A stretch of DNA of 64,000 nt from an uncultured Oscillibacter sp. (GTDB lineage Bacteria; Bacillota; Clostridia; Oscillospirales; Oscillospiraceae), in NCBI GenBank assembly GCA_910576845.1, contig CAJTJA010000004.1, forward strand, positions 1 through 64,000. The letters run 5' to 3'. The notes beneath the pieces were generated by a model that was given only the letters and a program-made list of their open reading frames with translations, was not told the DNA's origin and ran no database searches. Of this stretch, positions 43,755 to 51,938 are shown in pieces. The number at the start of each line of letters is the position of its first letter. The stretch's first letter is position 1. The position numbers and the translations under genes are program-made.

Positions 43755-43784
43755 AAAGAATGGGAGCGAAAGCTCTCATTCTTT
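43755..43784 (+). terminator. Terminator of gyrA
   Basis: AAAGAATGGGAGC pairs with GCTCTCATTCTTT (one wobble) around a 4-base loop, six bases after the gyrA stop. Confidence 0.75.
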
Positions 43785-43827
43785 AGGTTTAAGTAATATG
43801 TCAGAAGTGCTGGAGAAAGGAAATCAT

Positions 43828-44265
43828 ATGAAGACAGTTACCATTTATACCGACGGGGCCTGCTCTGGGAATCCCGGTCCCGGCGGCTGGGGAGCTATCC
43901 TCATGTATGGCGGACACAAAAAGGAGCTCTCTGGAGGAGAATGCCAGACTACAAATAACCGTATGGAACTCACCGCTGTGATTCAGGCTCTGTCCTGCTT
44001 GAAGGAGCCATGTGCGGTAGAGTTGTGGTCGGATTCAAAATATATTATTGACGCTCTGGAGAAGGGATGGGCGGAGGGATGGAAAAAACGAAACTGGATA
44101 AAATCCGATAAAAAACCTGCCTTGAATTCCGATCTTTGGGAAAAGCTCTTAAATCTGTTGGAGATTCATGAACTTCACTGCCACTGGGTCAAAGGCCATG
44201 CTGAAAATGAATTCAATAACCGCTGTGATGAAATGGCTGTGGCTGAGAGCAAAAAACTTAAGTAA
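43828..44265 (+). CDS. rnhA: Ribonuclease HI
   Basis: This 145-residue protein has all four carboxylates: [40 protein letters not shown] and [20 protein letters not shown] is the basic protrusion of bacterial RNase HI. It removes RNA from RNA:DNA hybrids during replication. AAAGGAAATCAT stands before ATG 43828; the upstream in-frame ATG at 43798 lacks a ribosome site. Confidence 0.95.
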   Translation: MKTVTIYTDGACSGNPGPGGWGAILMYGGHKKELSGGECQTTNNRMELTAVIQALSCLKEPCAVELWSDSKYIIDALEKGWAEGWKKRNWIKSDKKPALNSDLWEKLLNLLEIHELHCHWVKGHAENEFNNRCDEMAVAESKKLK

Positions 44266-44270
44266 AAATT

Positions 44271-44309
44271 TCAGGAGCTGCTGATAAAATCAGCAGCTCC
44301 TGAGGTTTT
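44271..44309. terminator. Terminator of rnhA (bidirectional)
   Basis: TCAGGAGCTGCTGAT and ATCAGCAGCTCCTGA form a perfect 15-bp stem with a 3-base loop, then GGTTTT. The convergent sulfatase gene ends 29 bases on. Confidence 0.85.
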
Positions 44310-44337
44310 CCAGGTTTTTTAAAAAGGCGGGTAATTT

Positions 44338-46335
44338 TTATGAAGCTCTCTTTTCTGTTTCTTCGCTTTCAGCAGGCAGAGGGGCGCCTGCCGGAAGGTT
44401 CATTTCATCTGTGATATACTGTTTGCCATAAACGGCGTCATAAATCACTGCTTCCCGGAGTTTCAACAGCTCCACTGCCTCTGGAGAGAGTCCTGCCTCT
44501 TCCGGGCTGACACTGGGATTTCCCTCCCCATCCACAAAGTAAAAACTTGTATGAGTAAGACAGATTTCAGCGCATTTTTCCATCAGGCCCCAATAACGGG
44601 AAACGTGCCGGCCCGTCAGCTCCAGTAAATGAGGTCCTATAGCAGTGACACTGCTGTCCCGCCGGATTCCGGTTTGTCCCTGAAGCAGAGCCGCATCATT
44701 GGCCCAGATGAGGTAATCGGTGGAATAAAGATCATTAAATTGCTCCGGAACCCAGTTATAGGTCCATGTTCCCGGGCACAGGCCCAATTTTGTGTATGCG
44801 GTTTCCCCGTCAGGCAAAGTTAAGTTTGGCCTGTGATCTCCGAAAAACACTAAAATGGTAGGCTCCTGAAAGTCCCGCAAAGCAGTGGTCAGTTCTCCCA
44901 GCGCCTGATCCGCCCGAATAATTCCCTCCAGCATGGAACGAAATACGTCAAGTTCCTCTGGAGAAAGAATGTCAGCCGTCACGGTTGTCTGGCAGTCATT
45001 ATTGAATTTTTCCGGCGTATAAGGCTGATGATTTTCCATACTGATTCCATAGAGAAATGCCCGCCGCCCTTCGGCGTGAATGGATTCCAGGCGGTTTAGA
45101 AGCGCTTTGCAGAAATAGCTGTCCTGCATATAATAAGTATCTGGGAGACGTTTTTCCCAATCGATATCAAGGGCTTTTATATCTTTAAAAAAGAGCAGGC
45201 TTTCAAAACCAAACAGGGGATAGTTTATCGTTCGGTTGTATAGTTCGTCATTATAAGCATGTGCCATTTCCGCATGATAGCCGTCAACCTTTGTATATTG
45301 TTCCGCCAGGGAATCGAAGCGTTCGTAAACTTCGCTGTACATGGCGCACATGTCTGTTCCAGGGAGCAGGTCTGTACTGCGGATGCCGGTAAGCATAGAA
45401 ATTTCGATATTGCCGGTGCCATAACCCAGGTGGTGGCTGTGAAGGATGCCGCTGATGCCCTCCTTTTCCAAAGAGTGAAAGTTTTCAACGGGGTCCTGTC
45501 CATAGATAACTCCGGGCAGACGGGTCGGGTCGAAAAAAGACTCCGATAAAATAAAGATGATATTAGGACTGGTTTCAGGAATGTCCGAGGTTCCGTTTTC
45601 CAGAAGCAATTCATCCACCCTGGCAAGAACATCCTGCATATATTCCTTTCCATAGCCTTCTGCAGGGGGTTTGCTCTGGAGAAAACAGTCCCGCCAGAGA
45701 CTGAGAGTCAGGCCGTGATGCTCATGATTGGTGGCAGGATCCAGCCGGACATTGAAGTCCATTCCCAGGCGGCCGCCGAAGGCCCGTGCGCTGGAGGGAA
45801 CAGACAGCATTACAGCCAGCAGGACGTAAAGACTGAAGGTCAAAAAGCGTATTTGTCCGTTCAGCATTGTCAGGCGGCGGGTCAGTGCCAGCAGCGTTAC
45901 GCATAACACCAGCATGACTGCCGATAACCAAAAGTCTAAAGGGGGAATCAGCTCTCCGGCTACCTTTGCTATGGCTCCAATCCGACCGGCCATGCCGAAA
46001 TCTGCCAGCTCCAGCGGTGAGCCGTTAATAGCAATTTTAAAATAGTCAACCAGAGCTAAAAGCAGTCCGGCCAATCCGACCAAAGCTCCGGAAATCCAAA
46101 GCCTCCCAATCAGTGCGCCTAAGATTGCCACGGCCAGAGCATAGAGCAGAGTGGTCATCAGCAGGTTGGCTGGATATTTTGAGGCCCAGTTCCATATTCC
46201 AGGCAGGGTTCCGCCGGTAATCCATTGGATTGCCACCGTAATTGCCAGCCCCATACAGAGTGATGCTGCAGCAAAAAGAAGCCAGTGCAGACAGATTAAA
46301 AAAATGGCGTATATTCTTTTTCTCAAAATATTCAT
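44338..46335 (-). CDS. LTA synthase family protein (membrane sulfatase fold), copy 1
   Basis: This protein of about 665 residues has five membrane segments in the first 190 residues and an extracellular alkaline-phosphatase/sulfatase-fold domain. NIIFILSESFFDPTRL gives the metal-binding Glu, LGYGTGNIEISML the nucleophile Thr, and VFFGDHRPNLTL the Asp-His metal pair. Such enzymes polymerise or attach glycerol-phosphate to lipid or glycan; the exact polymer is unknown. A close paralogue of almost equal length lies at 51939-53942 on the same strand. ATG 46335 is used; TTG at 46341 or 46323 is possible. Confidence 0.88.
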   Translation of the reverse strand: MNILRKRIYAIFLICLHWLLFAAASLCMGLAITVAIQWITGGTLPGIWNWASKYPANLLMTTLLYALAVAILGALIGRLWISGALVGLAGLLLALVDYFKIAINGSPLELADFGMAGRIGAIAKVAGELIPPLDFWLSAVMLVLCVTLLALTRRLTMLNGQIRFLTFSLYVLLAVMLSVPSSARAFGGRLGMDFNVRLDPATNHEHHGLTLSLWRDCFLQSKPPAEGYGKEYMQDVLARVDELLLENGTSDIPETSPNIIFILSESFFDPTRLPGVIYGQDPVENFHSLEKEGISGILHSHHLGYGTGNIEISMLTGIRSTDLLPGTDMCAMYSEVYERFDSLAEQYTKVDGYHAEMAHAYNDELYNRTINYPLFGFESLLFFKDIKALDIDWEKRLPDTYYMQDSYFCKALLNRLESIHAEGRRAFLYGISMENHQPYTPEKFNNDCQTTVTADILSPEELDVFRSMLEGIIRADQALGELTTALRDFQEPTILVFFGDHRPNLTLPDGETAYTKLGLCPGTWTYNWVPEQFNDLYSTDYLIWANDAALLQGQTGIRRDSSVTAIGPHLLELTGRHVSRYWGLMEKCAEICLTHTSFYFVDGEGNPSVSPEEAGLSPEAVELLKLREAVIYDAVYGKQYITDEMNLPAGAPLPAESEETEKRAS

Positions 46336-46543
46336 CCCCAAATTGTAAGAAATGTGCGGTTTCGCCGCAAATTATTTTCCGGTTTTCCTCAAAGAGAATA
46401 TCATAAGAAATGTTTTTTTTCAATGTTTCTCAAAGATTTTCAGGCAAAAATTGTTTCTGGCGGAGAGTTTTGCCGCAGCTCAGGTTTTTTTAAGGCGTTA
46501 TAAATCTGAACATTCACAAACTGTTTACAGGCAACTCATAATT

Positions 46544-46571
46544 TTGCAAAGATTATTGGGTACATTATAAA
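46544..46571 (+). promoter_or_regulatory. Promoter-like site ahead of the hairpin RNA candidate
   Basis: -35 TTGCAA (46544-46549), 16-bp spacer, -10 TATAAA (46566-46571). Confidence 0.4.
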
Positions 46572-46577
46572 CATGCA

Positions 46578-46680
46578 AAGGGTACTCCCAGCCCGATGCG
46601 TTTTCTCCCTCCTAAAATAAACACACACGAAAGACGGGCTGCTGTTGGCGGCCCGTCTTTCGTGTGTGTTCCGGTCTTTG
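46578..46680 (+). ncRNA. Candidate small RNA ending in a 20-bp perfect hairpin
   Basis: A promoter-like site is followed by about 42 nt of unstructured, C-rich sequence. A perfect 20-bp inverted repeat then begins AACACACACGAAAGACGGGC (46620-46639), with an 11-nt loop and its partner at 46651-46670, followed by a T-rich stretch. No ORF end lies upstream on the plus strand (the sulfatase gene points away), so the hairpin does not terminate a known gene. A short regulatory RNA is the simplest reading, though unproven. Confidence 0.4.
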
Positions 46681-46764
46681 TTTTACTGCGGTTTTGCGCA
46701 GAAGCAATGGGTTAAAAAATTGTCAGGCCTGCGTTCAGCAGGGTTTTTCTTTATAGAAGAGTTC

Positions 46765-46931
46765 TTAGGGCCTGTTCACATAAGGCCAAACACACATCTT
46801 TCCGGCAAATTTTGCCGTCTGCGGCGTTAAAAATTTTTGACGCACGCCAGTGCGCCTGCAAATTTTTGCCTTGCAGCCGGCGAAAATTTGCTCGAAAATC
46901 TGCGCATTTGTCTTATGTGAACAGGCCCTAG
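46765..46931. mobile_element. MITE-like element B (159 bp, TTAG/CTAG flanks)
   Basis: The terminal repeats GGCCTGTTCACATAAG (46769-46784) and its exact complement (46912-46927) are perfect over 16 bp, flanked by TTAG (46765-46768) and CTAG (46928-46931), both fitting YTAR. There is no coding capacity. The core at 46824-46873 shares GCGTTAAAAA, CGCCAG, CCTGC and TTTTGCCTTG with element A at identical internal distances. The right end lies about 5 bp from a -35-like TTGTAA used by nadE, so it may influence that promoter. Confidence 0.8.
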
Positions 46932-47000
46932 GTTCTTGTAAAACAGCAGAAAAAAGTATAAAATATAATCGTTAAAAATTTCAGACGGGAGGTTTGAAAT

Positions 47001-48914
47001 ATGAAGGACGGATTTATCTCTGTAGCCTGCGGTACACCGAAGCTTCGGCTGGCGGACTGTGCTTACAATGCGGAAGAGACGTTTCAAATGATGCGGACTG
47101 CCGAAAAGGCAGGAGTAAAGGTTTTGATCCTGCCGGAACTTGGGCTCACCGGCTACACCTGCGGTGATCTTTTTTATCAGGATACGCTGCTTCAGGGGGC
47201 GGAGGAAGCTCTTAAAACCGTTTTGGAAGCTACACGGAATCTGGAAGTGGTGACAGCGGTAGGTATGCCGCTGCGAGTAAATAACAAATTGTATAACTGC
47301 GCGATTATTATACAAAATGGGAAAGTTTTAGGTGTAGTTCCCAAGACGCATCTTCCCAATTATGGAGAGTTTTACGAAAAGCGCTGGTTTTCTCCGGCAC
47401 CCAAAGAAATAGAGAGACTGCCTTTGTTGGGACTGGAATCTGTGACATTTGGGGGAGGACAGGTTTTCCGCTGTGAGAATTTTTCCGAGCTGGCACTGGG
47501 TTTTGAGATATGCGAAGATCTTTGGTCTCCTGAATCTCCGTCTGTTGAAATGGCAAAGGCGGGAGCTGTCATCATTGGAAACCTTTCCGCCAGCAATGAT
47601 GTGGTGGGCAAGGATGCTTACCGCCGCCAGCTGGTCTCTATGCAGAGCGCTAAACTCCTTTGCGGTTATATCTATTCCAGCTCCGGGGCAGGAGAATCCA
47701 CCTCAGATCTGGTCTTTGGCGCGCATCAGCTTATTGCGGAGAATGGAACGATGCTGGCGGAACGGCGGTTTGACGGCGGACTGATGATTTCGGAAATTGA
47801 TGTCCACCGTCTTGCTTATGAACGCCGCCGGACACAGTTGCTTGGAGAAGGGCCGGGAAATAACGGCTGCGGGGAAGTATTCCGGCTTACGGTCTCTCCC
47901 ACAAAGCTGACCCGTTATGTTTCTCCCATGCCCTTTGTGCCTGAGGGGAAGGAGGATCGGGACGCCCGCTGCCGGGAGATTCTGCTGATTGCCTCTTTGG
48001 GACTCAAGCAGCGGCTGGAGCATACCGGGGCAAAAACGGCTGTGGTGGGTCTCTCCGGCGGGCTGGATTCAACTCTGGCCGTGCTGATTACCGGCCTTGC
48101 CATGAAACTGCTGGATCGCCCTATGACCGATATCACAGCTGTTACCATGCCGTGTTTTGGCACAACAGACCGAACCAGGAATAATGCCGTTATTCTGGCG
48201 GAACAGATGGGAGCCAGTCTGCGGACTGTGGATATCTCCCAGTCCGTCCGCGTTCATTTCCGGGATATCGGCCATGACCCGGAAGATCACTCTGTAACCT
48301 ATGAAAACGCCCAGGCCAGGGAACGGACACAGGTATTAATGGACATTGCCAATGCGGAGGGTGGTTTGGTCATCGGCACAGGGGATATCAGTGAACTGGC
48401 TTTAGGGTGGTGCACCTATAATGGCGATCATATGAGTATGTATGGCGTCAATGCCTCGATTCCCAAGACTCTGGTTCGCCATTTGGTGGGATATCTCTCC
48501 CAGGATGACGAGGAAGAGAAGCTTCACGACGTGCTGGAGGATATTCTGGACACACCTGTTTCGCCGGAGCTGCTGCCTGCTGTCCAGGGAGAAATCAGCC
48601 AACGGACGGAAGATCTAGTAGGCCCCTATGAACTCCATGATTTTTTCCTGTATTACAGCGTTCGCTGGGGATTCACTCCCGGCAAGATTTTTCGTTTGGC
48701 ACAGTATGCCCTGGGGAGGGCCTACGGCCGGGATGTTATTTTGAAATGGCTGAAAGTTTTTTACCGCCGTTTTTTCAACCAGCAGTTTAAGCGAAGCTGT
48801 CTTCCTGACGGACCGAAGATTGGGACAGTGGCTCTGTCGCCCCGGGGTGATTGGCGAATGCCAAGCGACGCACAGGCTGAGCTGTGGCTGACAGAAGCCG
48901 AAACGCTTAAATAG
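47001..48914 (+). CDS. nadE: NAD(+) synthase, glutamine-dependent
   Basis: This 637-residue two-domain enzyme has an N-terminal CN-hydrolase glutaminase with catalytic Glu in LILPELGLTGYTCGDLF, Lys in PKTHLPNYGEFYEKRWF and Cys in LGFEICEDLWSP. The C-terminal synthetase has the PP-loop VVGLSGGLDSTLAVL and GTGDISELALGWCTYNGDH. It amidates deamido-NAD with ammonia from Gln. Its start follows GGAGG. A probable promoter TTGTAA/TAAAAT lies just after MITE-like element B. Confidence 0.96.
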   Translation: MKDGFISVACGTPKLRLADCAYNAEETFQMMRTAEKAGVKVLILPELGLTGYTCGDLFYQDTLLQGAEEALKTVLEATRNLEVVTAVGMPLRVNNKLYNCAIIIQNGKVLGVVPKTHLPNYGEFYEKRWFSPAPKEIERLPLLGLESVTFGGGQVFRCENFSELALGFEICEDLWSPESPSVEMAKAGAVIIGNLSASNDVVGKDAYRRQLVSMQSAKLLCGYIYSSSGAGESTSDLVFGAHQLIAENGTMLAERRFDGGLMISEIDVHRLAYERRRTQLLGEGPGNNGCGEVFRLTVSPTKLTRYVSPMPFVPEGKEDRDARCREILLIASLGLKQRLEHTGAKTAVVGLSGGLDSTLAVLITGLAMKLLDRPMTDITAVTMPCFGTTDRTRNNAVILAEQMGASLRTVDISQSVRVHFRDIGHDPEDHSVTYENAQARERTQVLMDIANAEGGLVIGTGDISELALGWCTYNGDHMSMYGVNASIPKTLVRHLVGYLSQDDEEEKLHDVLEDILDTPVSPELLPAVQGEISQRTEDLVGPYELHDFFLYYSVRWGFTPGKIFRLAQYALGRAYGRDVILKWLKVFYRRFFNQQFKRSCLPDGPKIGTVALSPRGDWRMPSDAQAELWLTEAETLK

Positions 48915-49059
48915 GGAAAAGACGATTACTCTACGAGACTTCCGCAAGAATTTGATGCGGCGGTTTTTCGGAGAGCATTTAAAAATAGAGCAGGTATGGT
49001 CTCTGCCGGAAGGCGGAAGCGGAGCGCCATGAAGGTTCTGCCGGTGTGGAGGTACGATC

Positions 49060-50310
49060 ATGAAAAAATGGATTTGCGTAACGCTGTGCGTTTTGATGCT
49101 GGTATCTGTTCTCTCTGCCTGCGGGGGAGAAATGGTGCCGCCTCCGCCGGTGGAACCGGATGTTCCTCCGGCGGAGGTTCCTGAAAACCCCTCGGCTAGG
49201 TCTGAAGAGTTGGGAGAATCTGAAGCGCAGGAGGAAGCTGAAACTCCAGAAGAAGCTGCGCTTCAGGCTCTTTTGGAAAGCATGACTCTGAGAGAAAAGG
49301 TGGGCCAGCTCTTTTTTGTCCGGGTTCCAGCGCAGAGCGCCGTAGAGGATGTGAAAAACTACCTGCTGGGCGGATATATCTTTTTTGGCCGTGATACCAT
49401 GGACAGAACTGCCAGCGAGCTTATTGGGACAATCGCCTCTTATCAGGCGGCAGCAGGGATACCCCTGCTGATCGGCGTGGACGAAGAAGGCGGCAGTGTG
49501 GTCCGGGTCAGTTCCAACCATCATTTCCGGTCAAGGAAGTTCGCCTCACCGAGAGTGGTGCTCCAAAACGGCAGTGTGGAAGATGACACCCGGGAAAAGG
49601 CGCTGTTGCTGAAGGCATTGGGCTTCAATATAAATTTGGCCCCGGTAGCGGATGTATCCACAAATCCTAAAGACTTTATGTACGACCGCACCACAGGCCG
49701 GGGAGCTGAGGAAACGGCGGCTTATGTGACTAAGGTGGTAGAGATTTCCTCGAGCTACGGCTTAGGCAGTGTTTTGAAACATTTCCCCGGTTATGGGGAT
49801 AACAATGACACTCACACAGGTATCGCTGTGGATAACCGTCTTTTAGAGGACTTTCAGGAGACGGATTTGATTCCTTTTCAAAGGGCCATTGACGAAGGAA
49901 AACGGCTTTCCGGGCCCGAGCCTGCCGTGTTGGTGAGCCATAATATTGTAAGCTGCATGGATGCGGAGGTTCCCGCCTCTCTGTCTTCGGAGATTCACCG
50001 TATTCTTCGGGAGGACATGGATTTTGACGGCGTGATTATGACTGACGACCTGGCGATGGATGCCGTGGCGGAATATGCGGATGACGGAGCTGTCGCGGTA
50101 ATGGCGATTCAGGCAGGGAATGATTTGGTAATTACCACGGATTATCGGACGCAGATTCCAAAGGTTATAGAGGCTGTGAGGGAAGGAACGCTGGATGCGG
50201 CGGCAGTGGATGCGGCCTGTCTCCGAGTGCTTCGTTGGAAATTGGAACTGGGCTTGTTGAAGCTGTCGGAGCAGGAAACGCTGGAACCAGCGGTTTTTCC
50301 TCAGAGCTGA
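49060..50310 (+). CDS. Glycoside hydrolase family 3 lipoprotein (NagZ-like beta-N-acetylhexosaminidase)
   Basis: This 416-residue protein has a lipoprotein signal with lipobox LSAC (Cys-21) and a Pro/Glu linker to about residue 65, then the GH3 N-terminal barrel. LGSVLKHFPGYGDNNDTHTGIAVDNR carries the NagZ-type His/Asp loop, and VIMTDDLAMDAVAEY the nucleophile Asp. This single-barrel form cleaves beta-N-acetylglucosamine, in Gram-positives from wall fragments outside the cell. GGAGG lies seven bases before the ATG. alaX starts 11 bases downstream. Confidence 0.9.
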   Translation: MKKWICVTLCVLMLVSVLSACGGEMVPPPPVEPDVPPAEVPENPSARSEELGESEAQEEAETPEEAALQALLESMTLREKVGQLFFVRVPAQSAVEDVKNYLLGGYIFFGRDTMDRTASELIGTIASYQAAAGIPLLIGVDEEGGSVVRVSSNHHFRSRKFASPRVVLQNGSVEDDTREKALLLKALGFNINLAPVADVSTNPKDFMYDRTTGRGAEETAAYVTKVVEISSSYGLGSVLKHFPGYGDNNDTHTGIAVDNRLLEDFQETDLIPFQRAIDEGKRLSGPEPAVLVSHNIVSCMDAEVPASLSSEIHRILREDMDFDGVIMTDDLAMDAVAEYADDGAVAVMAIQAGNDLVITTDYRTQIPKVIEAVREGTLDAAAVDAACLRVLRWKLELGLLKLSEQETLEPAVFPQS

Positions 50311-50321
50311 GAGGAGAACAT

Positions 50322-51482
50322 ATGGAGACTGAAAAATTATATTATAAAGACCCCTATCTCCGGGAGTTTTTCGCTGAGGTCTTTTCCTGTGACCCTGCCG
50401 GGGACGGCTGGAGAGTTGTTCTGGATCAGACGGCGTTTTATCCGGAAGGAGGCGGGCAGCCTGCTGATCACGGTGTGTTAAAAACAGCTGACGGAGAAGC
50501 TCAAATAACGGATGTTCATGAAAAAAACGGCGTAATTTTTCACACCTGCGGAAAACCTCTGAAAATTGGAGAGGCTGTTACCGGCGTTATTGACTGGCCC
50601 CGGAGGTTTGACCATATGCAGCAGCACTCGGGGGAACATATCATCAGCGGCATTCTCTGTAAGCTGTACCAGTGCGACAACGTGGGTTTTCATCTGGGAG
50701 CGGAAACCGTTACCATTGATTATAATACGGAAATTACCTGGGAGCAGGCCTTGGAAGCGGAACAGCTGGCCAATGAGATCGTTTGGATGGACAGGCTAAC
50801 AGAGGTTGTATACCCTTCTGCCGGGGAATTGCCGGCGCTGGAATACCGAAGCAAAAAAGAATTGGCCGGCAGGGTTCGCATTGTTACATTTCCGGAAGCA
50901 GATTGCTGTGCCTGCTGCGGCACCCATGTGAATCGGGCCGGAGAGGTGGGATTGGTAAAGGTCCTCTCCTGCCAAAAGTTTCGGGAGGGAGTCCGCCTGG
51001 AAATTGTCTGCGGTGGGCGGGCTTTATCATATCTTTCCGGCGTTTATAACCAGGCAAAGGCGATTGGACAGCGTCTCAGCGTAAAGCCTTTGGAGACGGA
51101 AGGAGCCGTGGATCGCCTGACGGTGGAACTGAATGCTGCGAAGGAACGGATTGCCGGATTGGAACAAGCTGTGTTTGCCTCGATTGCTGCGGAACAGGCG
51201 GGAAAAGGGGACGTGCTGCTGTTTGAGCCCCATATGCGGTCGGACAGCCTGCGGCGGCTGGCAGATGCCGTGGCAAAGCGCTGCGGGGGACTGGCGGCGG
51301 TGTTTTCAGGAGCGGAAGGAAGCTGGGCGTATGCCTTGGTCCATTCCGGCGGTGAAGATATTTCCGCTCTGGTGAAGGAGCTGAACGAAACGCTCCATGG
51401 GCGCGGCGGCGGCCGGAAAGGTTTTGCGCAGGGGAGCGTTGCGGCAGAGCAGAAGACCATTGAACATTTTTTTGAAAGGTAA
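50322..51482 (+). CDS. alaX: Alanyl-tRNA editing protein AlaX (long form with DHHA1)
   Basis: This 386-residue protein resembles the C-terminal half of AlaRS. DQTAFYPEGGGQPADHG opens the editing domain. The zinc site has HMQQHSGEHIISGIL (HxxxH) and ADCCACCGTHVNRAGEV (CxxxH). A helical linker leads to a DHHA1 domain near the end (GGGRKGFAQGSV). It hydrolyses Ser- or Gly-tRNA-Ala in trans. The ATG follows GAGGAGA by six bases. It is in line with the nagZ-like gene and a DUF6881-like gene. Confidence 0.92.
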   Translation: METEKLYYKDPYLREFFAEVFSCDPAGDGWRVVLDQTAFYPEGGGQPADHGVLKTADGEAQITDVHEKNGVIFHTCGKPLKIGEAVTGVIDWPRRFDHMQQHSGEHIISGILCKLYQCDNVGFHLGAETVTIDYNTEITWEQALEAEQLANEIVWMDRLTEVVYPSAGELPALEYRSKKELAGRVRIVTFPEADCCACCGTHVNRAGEVGLVKVLSCQKFREGVRLEIVCGGRALSYLSGVYNQAKAIGQRLSVKPLETEGAVDRLTVELNAAKERIAGLEQAVFASIAAEQAGKGDVLLFEPHMRSDSLRRLADAVAKRCGGLAAVFSGAEGSWAYALVHSGGEDISALVKELNETLHGRGGGRKGFAQGSVAAEQKTIEHFFER

Positions 51483-51490
51483 GACAGTCT

Positions 51491-51808
51491 ATGCAGTATG
51501 TATTGGTGGAATGGGACCATGACTTGGACGACGAGCCTTATCTTGTTTATTCTGAGTTGGACGACTGCCGCCGGGAGACTCGCCGGGTAGAATTTTATCG
51601 GAACGGGATTACCTTTTCGTATGGCGGAGAGCGGGGGAATGAGGGAGCTTTGGCTGCTGAGCCATTTCCGGAGGACATTCGGGAACTTGATCGCGGAGAT
51701 ATGGAAGAAGGGGAGTTTACTGCCCGAAACATCTCCCCTGGGTTGTTCTATGAAATTTGGAATCAGGCACAGGAACGGCCGGATGGATTTATGGGGATGT
51801 TTTTTTAA
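51491..51808 (+). CDS. DUF6881-like hypothetical protein
   Basis: This 105-residue acidic protein begins MQYVLVEWDHDLDDEPYLVYSELDD and continues RRVEFYRNGITFSYGG, the pattern I associate with DUF6881, found next to many unrelated genes and sometimes in polymorphic-toxin immunity sets. There is no membrane segment. It starts eight bases after alaX and ends just before a strong terminator, closing this operon. The function is unknown. Confidence 0.7.
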   Translation: MQYVLVEWDHDLDDEPYLVYSELDDCRRETRRVEFYRNGITFSYGGERGNEGALAAEPFPEDIRELDRGDMEEGEFTARNISPGLFYEIWNQAQERPDGFMGMFF

Positions 51809-51814
51809 TACGAT

Positions 51815-51863
51815 AAAAGGATACCGGTTCGTCTGAGTATTGACGAGCCGGTATCCTTTTTTA
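51815..51863. terminator. Terminator after the DUF6881-like gene
   Basis: AAAAGGATACCGGTTCGTC pairs with GACGAGCCGGTATCCTTTT over 19 bp (one mismatch), then TT. Confidence 0.9.
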
Positions 51864-51938
51864 TACCATCAATTCACAAGGAAAAATCTGCCTGTATTCC
51901 AATAATGCTGATTGAGAAATTTCTCTGCTTTTGGCTCT

